A stretch of DNA of 64,000 nucleotides from an uncultured beta proteobacterium. GTDB lineage: Bacteria; Pseudomonadota; Gammaproteobacteria; Burkholderiales; Burkholderiaceae_C. How positions within the stretch are numbered: position 1 is the first letter of the stretch; the number at the start of each line of letters is the position of its first letter. The DNA lies in NCBI GenBank assembly GCA_903938815.1, contig CAJAES010000104.1, positions 1 through 64,000 on the forward strand, written 5' to 3'. Positions 1-7,483 of this stretch are shown here, in pieces. The translations under genes were made by a program, and so were the position numbers. The notes under the pieces are model-generated. The model was not told where the DNA came from. It saw nothing but the letters and a program-made list of their open reading frames with translations, and searched no databases.

Positions 1-99
1 GCCGACGGCGTCGACCGCCCACAGGATGCTGTTCGATAGTGTCCACGTGTCCACCAAGAGTTGAAGTGGACACGAGCATCCTTTGCGCCTACGCCGGGT
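1..99. other. Left edge with 8-bp inverted repeat
   Basis: No gene is recognised here. The sequence GTGTCCAC (40-47) is repeated directly as TGTCCACC (48-55) and inverted as GTGGACAC (66-73), giving an 8-bp stem with an 18-base loop. It lies just beyond the point where the recombinase fragment loses homology, so it may belong to a second mobile element or be an element end. I could not match it to a known insertion sequence. Confidence 0.3.
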
Positions 100-345
100 T
101 CAAGATGACTTTGCCGGACGCTTACGCTGCAGGGAGTGACGGCCGTCGATGCGCAGGCCACTCTTGCCCTCATCGGCATAGGTCGCGACGATCTCGATGC
201 CGCGTCGGGCAGCGTACTCACGGATCTTGTCGCCCTGGTTCTCGGTCGAATACTGTTGGTGCTCGGTCGACATGCGAACGTACTCGGCAGCACGCATGCG
301 CACCGTTGGCGCAGTTCCATCGCTCGGGTGATCGTCAAGGGCCAT
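100..345 (-). pseudogene. Serine recombinase, N-terminal fragment
   Basis: About 60 residues match the start of a resolvase/invertase-type large serine recombinase. They include the Y-x-R-x-S active-site strand (YVRMSTEHQQYSTENQ), whose Ser is the expected nucleophile, and the ATYADEGKSGLRIDGR segment. After that the frame runs into unrelated residues and stops, giving 81 aa where this family usually exceeds 450. The regulatory, zinc and coiled-coil parts are missing, so it should not recombine DNA by itself. The ATG at 345 was chosen because homology begins shortly after it; the frame is open upstream to 504. The junction with foreign sequence falls near 120-135. It probably followed the zinc-finger-like gene in one transcription unit. 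Confidence 0.75.
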
Positions 346-501
346 GGTGCAGCGCCTCCGTTTCAGTTTGCCGGCGGACGAAGCTAGTTGGAAAGTCAGC
401 CTCAGGCCGTGATGTGCCGGCCAGGCGCGGAATGGGCGCACCAAATGGGGACGACAGGGCCTGAAAAGGTAACAGCGCCACGCCAGGCCGTCTATAGAGT
501 C

Positions 502-662
502 CATCTTTGCAATCGCAAGGTAACTAAGCTAAACCCTTGTCAGGACAGTAATTTCGGCTGTGAACGCGTCCATCTTTGCAACTCCTTCCGGATCTTTGAG
601 CTCCAGGCGGTAAGTACCTGACGGAAATGCGAATGGGGGTGCTGACGCGTTCATCTTTGCAA
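502..662 (-). repeat. Three spaced CATCTTTGCAA repeats
   Basis: The 11-mer CATCTTTGCAA occurs at 502-512, 571-581 and 652-662. The last two share a longer form, ACGCGTYCATCTTTGCAA (564-581 and 645-662). Spacings of 69 and 81 bp are both multiples of three. On the minus strand they translate in one frame as IAKMN, VAKMD and IAKMD. Two copies lie inside the zinc-finger-like gene and the third lies just past its TAG stop. They may be binding or recombination sites for the neighbouring recombinase, or a repeated peptide motif. Confidence 0.6.
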
Positions 663-957
663 TCACAGGGCCTTTGCGTTGAAATGCATTGCGGATCTGT
701 TGCTGGGCGCGATTGCGTTCGACATACTCGGGATGCAACTCACGGTATCGGCTCCAGTAATCGGCATGGGTCTGCGACCACGCTTTCTGAGCCTTCGACT
801 GCTTGTCACGGTAGTCACCATCCAGCTGCCGCCTCTCGCGCTGCCAGAGCTTTCGTCGTTCACGCTGGCACTCGGGGCGTGCGCAGTAGCTCTGGTCAGG
901 AACCCTGCTGCTCAACGGCAGAGCATCTCCACATGCAAGGCATCGTTTGATCGCCAT
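529..957 (-). CDS. Zinc-finger-like companion protein of recombinase
   Basis: A 142-aa protein. It opens with a probable zinc-binding cluster, Cys6-x2-Cys9 and Cys25-x4-Cys30, in the context RCLACGD...QSYCARPECQRERR. A strongly basic, Arg/Gln/Trp-rich middle follows (WQRERRQLDGDYRDKQSKAQKAW and onward). The tail carries two IAKMD-type motifs encoded by the DNA repeats. From memory, proteins of this pattern sit beside serine recombinases in proteobacterial islands; their role is not known. The open frame extends to 1185, but the ATG at 957 directly precedes the Cys motif and is the likely start. After the TAG at 529 the same frame stays open into the recombinase fragment, so the two may once have been longer or coupled. 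Confidence 0.6.
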   Translation of the reverse strand: MAIKRCLACGDALPLSSRVPDQSYCARPECQRERRKLWQRERRQLDGDYRDKQSKAQKAWSQTHADYWSRYRELHPEYVERNRAQQQIRNAFQRKGPVIAKMNASAPPFAFPSGTYRLELKDPEGVAKMDAFTAEITVLTRV

Positions 958-1532
958 AGGGCTTCCTTGGGTCCACGCCGCATTGCACTGGCGGATCAGT
1001 ACGGCCCTATACAACGGAAAGGGAAATGCGGCTGTCACAACGAGAAGGCGCCGGGCGCACCCGCATGCGGGATCGAATCGAGTGCAACAATTGCCCCTTC
1101 CGACTGACCTCCGTCGGAAGTCGCTCAAACGCGACCATCGGGCCCGCCGTAGTAAAAATTGGCTACGCCAATACGAACCGCCCATAACGCGGGGGAGTGC
1201 CCCGTGACATCGCCTGCATTCGAATCACTACACGACAGGCTTTGTTGTTGGCAACGCGATCACCAACTGGCAATCGAACCCCAAGTTTTTGAGCGGCATC
1301 TCCTCCCCGCGCCGAACGAGTTTCAGATCTGCCGGATAGGTGTCGGCTCCCGTGGAGCACAGCAGCGAGCGCACGCTGGCGCATTCGGACCCCGGTTCCC
1401 CGGCCAGCGAACTCTGCAGCCCAGTGCAGTAAGTGGTGCCACCCCTGGGCCACAGTCATCACAGAGTTCGAACCGACATCACGAGCACATCCGATACATT
1501 GAACGGCAGGCACCACTGGCGGGAGGTATGTC
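958..1532. other. Intergenic region, no gene recognised
   Basis: 575 bp between the zinc-finger-like gene and the MbcA/ParS-like gene. Reading frames on both strands translate to low-complexity Arg/Ser-rich or patternless peptides without family resemblance. No tRNA or clear terminator was seen. It presumably holds the promoters of the two divergent flanking genes. Confidence 0.4.
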
Positions 1533-2129
1533 GTGAACCTGAGCTTTGAAGTCGAACTTGAACTAGACCAAGTCCGCGGCCTCACGGACGAGGACCTCAA
1601 CGACGTCCGTCGTCTGATGATCGACGTCATCAGAGCTGCCTTGACCATTCGCGTGGAGCGCCGCGAAGCGAGGCGCCAGCAACTCGTGGACTTTCTCGTA
1701 GGCGACACCGCACTTCGACCTTTGGACATGAGGCGTGCGCGGCTCGACGCTAAGGCTGTACGTGCCATTCAACAGAGCACAGAGTGGCTCACTGCCGCCC
1801 AGATCTCGAGCCTCGTCGATCTGGGCAACGCGAACCCTGTCGCTGCCGTCAGCCGCTGGAAGAGACAGGGGCGAATTTTCGCGCTGCGCCGCGGCGGCAA
1901 AGACTACTACCCCAGATACGCGCTTGGGTCAGATTTTCGTCCGCTGCCCGTGATCAAGGACGTCTTGAATGTGCTGGCAGGCTACGACTCTGAGTTGCTT
2001 GCCGCCTGGTTCGACAGCACCTCCCGCTTTCTCGGCGGTAAGCGCCCACGGGAAGTCATGGCAATGGATCCAGCAAAGGTTTTGGCGAGCGCGCGCCACC
2101 AAATCGAGGTTCAGAGCAACCAAGGCTGA
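1533..2129 (+). CDS. MbcA/ParS/Xre-type (DUF2384-like) protein
   Basis: A 198-aa protein. The N-terminal ~70 residues are charged and helical. The middle (~85-130) reads like a DNA-binding helix pair (WLTAAQISSLVDLGNANPVAAVSRW). The C-terminus (~160-195) matches the antitoxin/toxin-binding domain found in ParS/MbcA antitoxins, including WFDSTSRFLGGKRPREVMAMDP. Such antitoxins normally neutralise a RES-domain NAD-degrading toxin encoded next to them. No RES gene follows here, so the protein looks orphaned or has another role. The start is GTG at 1533, supported by GGGAGG at 1521-1526. An ATG at 1528 is in another frame and ends at once. Confidence 0.65.
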   Translation: MNLSFEVELELDQVRGLTDEDLNDVRRLMIDVIRAALTIRVERREARRQQLVDFLVGDTALRPLDMRRARLDAKAVRAIQQSTEWLTAAQISSLVDLGNANPVAAVSRWKRQGRIFALRRGGKDYYPRYALGSDFRPLPVIKDVLNVLAGYDSELLAAWFDSTSRFLGGKRPREVMAMDPAKVLASARHQIEVQSNQG

Positions 2130-2395
2130 CGCGATTGGTGCCCGGTCTACCCGATCCCAGAGAAGCGCACTGCAGTCTGCATCTAGGTCACTACACCTTT
2201 CGGCGCACGAACGCCTCATCGCATTCGCCAGGCACGACCAATGTCGCTGCCCCACCTCCGTTAGTTGCCTTCCGCGGTGGGATGCAGCACGCCTTCAAGG
2301 TCCAGCGAGATGATTCGGGGGTGTGTCATGAGGCATGAGCCGCAGAATGAGCAACGAGCGCAATCTCGACTTGTCCTCGCCATCGGCGTGCTGCT

Positions 2396-2803
2396 TCAGC
2401 GGGTTAAGTGCCTGTCGCTCTTGAACATAATTTTCCGTAAATGTTCATAAATGCTGCGCATCCATCCATGACAGGATCTCCCTGCGACGTACTCACGAAA
2501 GAGCTCTTTGGACAGTGGATCAGCCGGAACGTCAATGATGACGAGCCAATCGACTCTGCCGTCCGGGTCAACGTGGAACTCGACCCGGTCGCCAACCTCC
2601 ATGTCTCTCGCATTTCGGTACTTGATCGCCTGTCCAAGCAGAAAGATGTACGCCTCGCGTCGACCGTCGACCAGCACATGGCCGAACCCCACATCGGCAT
2701 TGAGTCGGCCTACTGTGCCCCGTAGATGTTTCGTACGGCCGGTAGCCGATAGTGCATCGGGGTGCTTCGTATCCACGTTGCGAGCGATAGACGTTGAGAC
2801 CAA
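2396..2803 (-). CDS. Cold-shock-domain-like protein
   Basis: Up to 135 aa. Residues ~28-92 resemble an OB-fold cold-shock domain: GTVGRLNADVGFGHVLVD, then YIFLLGQAI, then MEVGDRVEFHVDPDGRVDWL. The classical RNP motifs (KGFGFI, VFVHF) are only loosely kept, so nucleic-acid binding is an inference from fold. The C-terminal ~40 residues are unfamiliar. The open frame begins at a TTG (2803), with a GTG at 2776 as alternative; the true start is uncertain. It follows the unknown gene at 2810-3283 on the same strand with a gap of 6 bp or more, so the two probably share the transcript that leaves the double palindrome at 3311. Confidence 0.5.
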   Translation of the reverse strand: MVSTSIARNVDTKHPDALSATGRTKHLRGTVGRLNADVGFGHVLVDGRREAYIFLLGQAIKYRNARDMEVGDRVEFHVDPDGRVDWLVIIDVPADPLSKELFREYVAGRSCHGWMRSIYEHLRKIMFKSDRHLTR

Positions 2804-2809
2804 CCAGCG

Positions 2810-3283
2810 CTATGGGGGCAGTAGGGCTGCACCCTGCGCGTAGACAACCCTGAAATCATTGAGAGCCCGAACGTCGCCCTCAACGGGTGGAATAGCGATG
2901 GCGCCGCCCAGACCCACAAAGATCAAATGCCGTAGCACTGACTGCTCGTCGGGGGTCCTCTCGAGCAGGCAAACCACGCGATGCAGTCCCGTTGTGGAAT
3001 GCCCGTCCCAGCGCGTCGCGATGACATCGACCGCATCGACAAGGTAGTTTGGCGGGGTGCCAATGTTCCGTAGCTGGCCGACCCCTGCCAGGATTTGAAT
3101 CTGCGTTTCGTCCACTCGGGAGGCGTGTCGGAACCGAACCATGACTGCAACGTCGTCCGGACCGACATCGAGACAGAAGATCCTCTGCTCGATTGTTTGC
3201 GGGGCGTGCTCATGACCTTGCACTGAAGGGGCGGTTGCATCAGCGTGTTCGTCAGCTTGGCCGGGAGGCGTTTCGTCGTGCAT
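2810..3283 (-). CDS. Unknown protein divergent from controller gene
   Basis: I do not recognise this 157-aa protein. It is soluble with no signal peptide or membrane span. It has an acidic N-terminus, then alternating hydrophobic and polar stretches suggestive of an alpha/beta fold (IEQRIFCLDVGPDDVAVMVRF, then LVDAVDVIATRWDG, then LRHLIFVGLGGAIAIPP). The ATG at 3283 has a good ribosome site (GAAGG about 7 bases upstream). A second ATG at 3304 sits only 7 bp from the palindromic operator and would give a nearly leaderless message. It is transcribed away from the Xre gene and is the most likely regulatory target of that protein. Confidence 0.5.
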   Translation of the reverse strand: MHDETPPGQADEHADATAPSVQGHEHAPQTIEQRIFCLDVGPDDVAVMVRFRHASRVDETQIQILAGVGQLRNIGTPPNYLVDAVDVIATRWDGHSTTGLHRVVCLLERTPDEQSVLRHLIFVGLGGAIAIPPVEGDVRALNDFRVVYAQGAALLPP

Positions 3284-3310
3284 CGCGTGCCTTCGAGCTT
3301 CCATTTTGCA

Positions 3311-3334
3311 GACTATAGTCTGCTGACTATAGTC
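3311..3334. promoter_or_regulatory. C-box-like double palindrome operator
   Basis: Two perfect 10-bp palindromes, GACTATAGTC at 3311-3320 and again at 3325-3334, are separated by TGCT, giving a 14-bp centre-to-centre spacing. This has the arrangement of the C-boxes bound by controller proteins of restriction-modification systems, whose half-sites are GACT...AGTC. It lies 24 bp from the Xre start and 27 bp from the preferred start of the divergent gene, so one bound protein could control both. Confidence 0.7.
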
Positions 3335-3357
3335 CACACTTCGCACACAGTCACGGG

Positions 3358-3630
3358 ATGTCCCGTGCGCGCAATGAAGCGCTTATCAATGCGTTTGCTG
3401 TAGTGCTGCTCCAAGCGCGTCTACGCCGCGAAATGACGCAGGAGGAGCTCTCGCGACTTGCGGAAATTGACCGAACCTACCTAGGGCTGCTGGAGACCAG
3501 CCGCAGGCAGCCCACACTGAGCGTGATCAGCGCGCTCGAGCAAGCGGTAGGTGAGGCGCCAGGAGGCTTGGTCGCCAAAGCGTTCGCTCTTTGGCAGGGG
3601 ACGAACCTGGGCCATGCGGACCGCCCTTGA
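3358..3630 (+). CDS. Xre/controller-type HTH regulator
   Basis: A 90-aa single-domain helix-turn-helix protein. Residues ~12-66 form a Cro/CI-type HTH: LLQARLRREMTQEELSRLAE, then DRTYLGLLETSRRQPTLSVI. Size and the RTYLGLLE recognition segment resemble controller (C) proteins of restriction-modification systems. The GACTATAGTC pair immediately upstream fits that comparison. No methyltransferase or endonuclease gene is nearby in this window, so either an RM system was lost or this regulator serves the divergent unknown gene. Autoregulation through the double palindrome is the expected behaviour of the family; it is inferred here. Confidence 0.75.
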   Translation: MSRARNEALINAFAVVLLQARLRREMTQEELSRLAEIDRTYLGLLETSRRQPTLSVISALEQAVGEAPGGLVAKAFALWQGTNLGHADRP

Positions 3631-4020
3631 GACTTGAGATCAGCAAAGATCAACGCGGTGTCGAAGTTGAGCGCCGGAGACGCCGCCCCCACAAGGCAGT
3701 CCGATCCCTCCAGGCGGCATCTCTGTTCCACAGACGAAATATGCATCTAGTCGCGTCTTATGAAATCCCGCGAGTCACCTCGGTGGAACTCACTCACACA
3801 CCTCGTCTTTGCCGCGTCGACCTCATATAAGAGTTCGAGTCCCTCCGGGCAGGCCAGCCGGCCAGCCGGCCTGCGGAAGCCGGTCGCCAGGCGATGCCCC
3901 AGGTGTCGGAATTTCTGACATCTCCGCGGCGCAACGTCGCGCCCGCCCCGGTATGCAAGGCTTGGCGCGGAATTTGCGTGCTGTGACCCCCGGTGCCAGG
4001 GCGGCGATCGGTTCATCAGC
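3631..4020. other. Island/core border, no gene
   Basis: 390 bp without a credible gene. GAGTTCGAGTCCCTCCGGGC (starting near 3832) resembles the T-loop and 3' acceptor end of a tRNA, but the 5' half is absent and the T-stem does not pair. It could be an attachment-site remnant where an element joined the chromosome. It is followed by GGCCAGCC in tandem (about 3851-3868). Base composition rises to the chromosomal level from here on. Confidence 0.35.
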
Positions 4021-4722
4021 ATGAGACATTGGCTTGGGTTGTTCGCATGGGTGGCAATGGGCCTGGCCCTGGCCGCGCCCATGGCCGTACCCGAGAGCAC
4101 CGAGCTCGAAGCGGCCTCGTCCGCCGAACCGGCGGAGGCGACTGGGCATCACGTGGATGTCCTGAGCTGGGTGCATCGCGAATCGACGACCACGATGCTG
4201 CAGGACCAGACCGAGCATGACCGGACCGCGCTGCTGCGCGAGGGCTGGCAACTGCGCGCACCCACCTGGATCCAGAGCACGAGCTCGGTCAATCTCGGTG
4301 ACTTCCCGATGCTCGACGATCCGACGGCGCGCGCCGAGCGTGACCTGAAGACCCTGGAATGGGTGATCGAGGAAAACCGGCGTCTGGCCGTCGGCAAGCC
4401 GACACAGGCGGCAGAAGCGGACGCCGAGGTGGAGGCCGCGCAGGTGGACCATTGGCTTCGACGCCTGATACCGCGCGAATGGATCGTCCGCCTGAAGGCC
4501 ACCCGCGAGTGGGTGGCCGCTGGCGGCACCGCGCTGCTCGTGATCGTCTGGGCCACGGCGGCCTTCGCCAGGCGGCCGACCGACGGCCCGGCACCGCCGC
4601 CGCCCGTGGAGCGGACGCGACGCAGGCGACGCAGCCACCGGCACAGCACGCACGCGCCTTCCACCACGGTTTCCGGGACGCTGCCAGCCGGGCTGCCCGA
4701 CACACGCTACTCGCGGCACTGA
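4021..4722 (+). CDS. Membrane-anchored hypothetical protein
   Basis: A 233-aa protein of unknown role. It starts with a signal-like segment (MRHWLGLFAWVAMGLALAAP). A charged, largely helical region follows to ~residue 160. One membrane span lies at ~165-182 (AAGGTALLVIVWATAAFA). The tail is short, Arg-rich and probably cytoplasmic (VERTRRRRRSHRHS). That topology suggests a periplasmic domain tethered to the inner membrane. The final ~25 residues look low-complexity. The stop lies inside a 12-bp tandem repeat. No family was recognised. Confidence 0.6.
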   Translation: MRHWLGLFAWVAMGLALAAPMAVPESTELEAASSAEPAEATGHHVDVLSWVHRESTTTMLQDQTEHDRTALLREGWQLRAPTWIQSTSSVNLGDFPMLDDPTARAERDLKTLEWVIEENRRLAVGKPTQAAEADAEVEAAQVDHWLRRLIPREWIVRLKATREWVAAGGTALLVIVWATAAFARRPTDGPAPPPPVERTRRRRRSHRHSTHAPSTTVSGTLPAGLPDTRYSRH

Positions 4723-4752
4723 CCCCGGCACTGACCCCGGCACTGACGCTGG
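4717..4752. repeat. 12-bp tandem repeat, three copies
   Basis: CACTGACCCCGG at 4717-4728 and 4729-4740 is followed by a diverged third copy, CACTGACGCTGG, at 4741-4752. The first copy contains the stop codon of the upstream gene. The array sits between that gene and the helicase start. Confidence 0.8.
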
Positions 4753-4819
4753 CACAGCCGCTGCGCGCGGCTTGCGCAACGCGGACGGCCGGATGGCTGG
4801 ACGGATGTACAGTGCGGAG

Positions 4820-6874
4820 ATGTCCGTCGCCACCCTTGAACTCGACGCCTTCGCCCACCTGAACGCGGCGCAGCGCAGCGCGGTCGAGCACGACGACAGC
4901 CCGCTCCTCGTGATCGCGGGCGCCGGCTCGGGCAAGACCGGCACCCTGGCTGCCCGCGTCGCCCGGCTGGTGCGGGACGGCGCCGACCCGCAGCGACTGC
5001 TGCTCCTGACGTTCTCCCGCCGCGCCGCGCACGAGATGAGCCGCAGAGCCGGGCTGCTGATGCAGCAGGCCCTGGGCGTGCCCGCTTCGGCCCGGCCGCC
5101 TGCCCTGCCCTGGGCCGGCACCTTCCACGCCATCGGCGCCCGCCTGCTGCGCGACATGGCCCCGGCGCTGGGGCTGGCCCCCGGCTTCACCGTGCTGGAC
5201 CGCCCCGACTCGGAAGACCTGATGGCGCAGGCGAGAGCCGACCTCGGACAGGCCGAGTTGCCGCGCCGGTTTCCCCAGAAGGCCACCTGCCTGGCGATCC
5301 ACTCACGCGCGGTCAACAGCGACCAGCCCCTGGCCGAGGTGCTGCAGCGGGCGTTTCCCTGGTGCAGCCCCTGGGAACCCGAGCTGCGCCGGCTGTTCGC
5401 CGCCTACGCCACTGCCAAGCACCGGCAGGCCGTGCTGGATTACGACGACCTGTTGCTGGCCTGGGCCACGGCGCTGGAGGAACCCGCCGTGGCGCGCGCC
5501 CTGGGGGCTCGCTTCGACCATGTGCTCGTGGACGAGTACCAGGACACCAACCGCCTGCAGGCCGCCATCCTCAGCCGCCTGAAACCCGACGGCCGGGGGC
5601 TCACGGTGGTGGGCGACGACGCGCAGTCCATCTACAGCTTCCGGGCCGCCGAATGGCGCAACATCCTCGATTTTCCGGCGCGCTACGCCGGCACCGGCGT
5701 GATCGCGCTGGAGCAGAACTACCGCTCGACGCCGGCCATTCTGGCGGCGTCCAACGCGTTGATCGCCGAAGCACCTGAGCGGCACGCCAAGACGCTCTGG
5801 AGCGCCGCACCCGAAGGGCCGCGGCCGCGGATCGTGACGGTGGCCGACGAAGGCGCGCAGGCGGCCTGGGTGGCCGATGAAGTGCTGCAGTTGCGCGAGC
5901 AGGGCCTGAAGCTGATGCGGCAGGCCGTGCTGTTTCGAACCGGCACACATGCCGCGGCGCTGGAGATGGAGCTCACGCGCAGGCGCATCCCGTTCGTGAA
6001 GTACGGCGGCCTGCGATTCCTGGAGTCCACCCACGTCAAGGACCTGCTGTCGCTGCTGCGCTGGGCGCAGAACCCGCGCCATGCACTGGCGGCACAGCGC
6101 TGCGCGCTGCTGGTGCCCGGGCTGGGGCCTGCGGGCACGCGGCGCCTGCTGGCGGCGCTGGACACGCCGCAAGACCCCGTTTCGGCCGTGCGCGCCTGGG
6201 TGCCGCCGCCCTCGGCGCGCGCCGAATGGCCCGGGCTGCTGGCGTTGTGGTCGGGCCTGCAAAGCGGCGAGATCGCGTGGCCGCAGGCATTCGACGCCGC
6301 GCTGAAGTGGTACGAGCCGCAACTGCAGCGGCTGCACGAGGACGCTGCGGTTCGCATGGGCGACCTGCGCCAGTTGCGCCAGATCGCCATCGGGCAGGCC
6401 TCGCGCGAACGCTTTCTGGCCGACCTGACGATCGACCCGCCGCAGGCCAGCAGCGACGAGGCCGGCCCGCCGCACCGTGACGAGGACTACCTCATCCTGT
6501 CCACCATCCACTCCGCCAAGGGGCAGGAATGGAGCGCCGTCCATGTGCTCAACGTCGTGGACGGCTGCATGCCCGCCGACATGGCAACCGGCAACGCGGC
6601 AGAGATCGAGGAAGAGCGCCGGCTGCTCTACGTGGCCATGACGCGGGCCCGGCGCCACCTGAACCTGCTGGCGCCGCAGCGCTTCCACGTGACGCAGCAG
6701 GCGCGCTGGGGCGACCGCCACCTGTACGCCGGCCTGAGCCGCTTCCTGAGCCCGGCCGTCCAGGCCTGCTTCGACCTGGAAGGCGGCCCGGCGGTGGCCG
6801 ACAGCGCGGCGGCACTGGGGCTGGCGCCCGACTCGGTGGACCTGGCTGCACGTTTGCTCAAGCGCTGGACCTGA
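4820..6874 (+). CDS. UvrD/Rep-family ATP-dependent DNA helicase
   Basis: A 684-aa superfamily 1A 3'-5' helicase expected to unwind DNA during repair or restart. All core motifs are readable: Walker A AGAGSGKTGTL (~33-43), motif II VDEYQDTN (~237), motif III GDDAQSIYSFRAAEW (~265), motif IV QNYRST (~299), motif V IHSAKGQEW (~561) and motif VI YVAMTRARRHL (~605). It is a little shorter than UvrD or Rep (~670-720) and has a divergent C-terminus, so I do not assign uvrD or rep. The start at 4820 (MSVATLELDAF) follows GCGGAG; in-frame ATGs at 4805 and 4772 are possible. Confidence 0.92.
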   Translation: MSVATLELDAFAHLNAAQRSAVEHDDSPLLVIAGAGSGKTGTLAARVARLVRDGADPQRLLLLTFSRRAAHEMSRRAGLLMQQALGVPASARPPALPWAGTFHAIGARLLRDMAPALGLAPGFTVLDRPDSEDLMAQARADLGQAELPRRFPQKATCLAIHSRAVNSDQPLAEVLQRAFPWCSPWEPELRRLFAAYATAKHRQAVLDYDDLLLAWATALEEPAVARALGARFDHVLVDEYQDTNRLQAAILSRLKPDGRGLTVVGDDAQSIYSFRAAEWRNILDFPARYAGTGVIALEQNYRSTPAILAASNALIAEAPERHAKTLWSAAPEGPRPRIVTVADEGAQAAWVADEVLQLREQGLKLMRQAVLFRTGTHAAALEMELTRRRIPFVKYGGLRFLESTHVKDLLSLLRWAQNPRHALAAQRCALLVPGLGPAGTRRLLAALDTPQDPVSAVRAWVPPPSARAEWPGLLALWSGLQSGEIAWPQAFDAALKWYEPQLQRLHEDAAVRMGDLRQLRQIAIGQASRERFLADLTIDPPQASSDEAGPPHRDEDYLILSTIHSAKGQEWSAVHVLNVVDGCMPADMATGNAAEIEEERRLLYVAMTRARRHLNLLAPQRFHVTQQARWGDRHLYAGLSRFLSPAVQACFDLEGGPAVADSAAALGLAPDSVDLAARLLKRWT

Positions 6875-6894
6875 GGCGGCGCTAGCATGATTGC

Positions 6895-7380
6895 ATGAGC
6901 ACACCCGCCGAACAGAATCTCCGCCAGCAGTCGCTGCGCCGCCTGGGCGGGCTGGCGCACCAGACACGCGCCTCCCTGCGCGCCGCCGACCGCTTCGTCA
7001 CCCAGGGCGGCGCCGAGGACCGCGACACCGCCAGCTGGCTGGTGTGCACCGCGGTCGAGCTGGCGAGCGAGGTGGCATCCGATCTGGACAGCCTGGCCAA
7101 GGGCCTGCGCGAGGCCGGCAGTGATGCCGCACGCCAGCAGGCGCTGGCGCCGTCGCGCAAGATCGCGCACCAGTTGCATGCAGCGTGCCGCGCTGCGGAT
7201 GTCTACCTGGAGCAGGATTCGCGGGACGATCAGGACACCGGCACCTGGCTCGTGGCCAGCGCGCTCGGCCTGGCCGACCGCCTGGCAGGCGCACTGGACG
7301 ACGGTGTCGGCGCGTGGGCGGCATCGGAGCCTGCGAAGCGGGTGGTGCCGGTGGCTGCGCGGGCTGCTGCAGCGGGCTGA
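6895..7380 (+). CDS. Hypothetical protein with internal duplication
   Basis: A 161-aa soluble helical protein with no recognised family. It is built from two similar ~50-residue halves. The first has LAHQTRASLRAADRFVTQ, then DRDTASWLVCTAVELASEVA. The second has IAHQLHAACRAADVYLEQ, then DQDTGTWLVASALGLADRLA. Shared positions include AH-x2-RA, AADxxL/V, D-D/R-DTxxWLVxxAxxLA and the spacing between them, which indicates an ancient tandem duplication. It starts 20 bp after the helicase stop and may be co-transcribed with it. Confidence 0.65.
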   Translation: MSTPAEQNLRQQSLRRLGGLAHQTRASLRAADRFVTQGGAEDRDTASWLVCTAVELASEVASDLDSLAKGLREAGSDAARQQALAPSRKIAHQLHAACRAADVYLEQDSRDDQDTGTWLVASALGLADRLAGALDDGVGAWAASEPAKRVVPVAARAAAAG

Positions 7381-7483
7381 ATGTCGCCAGAGCGGCTGCC
7401 GCTGGCTGATTGACGCCAAGTAGGCGCCGGCTGAGTGGAGGCCACGAGATCCGCAGCGCTCGGCTCCAAGCCGTGGAGAAATA

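Noticed and set aside
39-464. Plus-strand ORF of 141 codons at the left edge
   Set aside because: It runs opposite the recombinase fragment and translates to Cys/Arg/His-rich random sequence.
1163-1768. Minus-strand ORF of 201 codons overlapping the MbcA/ParS-like gene
   Set aside because: Ser/Arg-rich translation without any domain; the opposite strand has a ribosome site and a recognisable C-terminal domain.
2810-3630. A restriction-modification system
   Set aside because: Only the controller-like protein and operator are seen; no methyltransferase motif (DPPY/NPPY or PCQ) or nuclease is present in the region.
3825-3860. A complete tRNA gene
   Set aside because: Only a T-loop and acceptor-like 3' end can be read; the T-stem does not pair and no D-arm or anticodon arm lies upstream.
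4717-4752. 12-bp tandem repeat as a phase-variation switch for the upstream gene
   Set aside because: The unit is a multiple of three and overlaps the stop codon, so copy change would not shift a frame; it is noted only as a repeat.
3823-5316. Long minus-strand ORF (497 codons) opposite the membrane protein and helicase
   Set aside because: Low-complexity Arg/Ala/Gly peptide; the plus-strand helicase has all conserved motifs.
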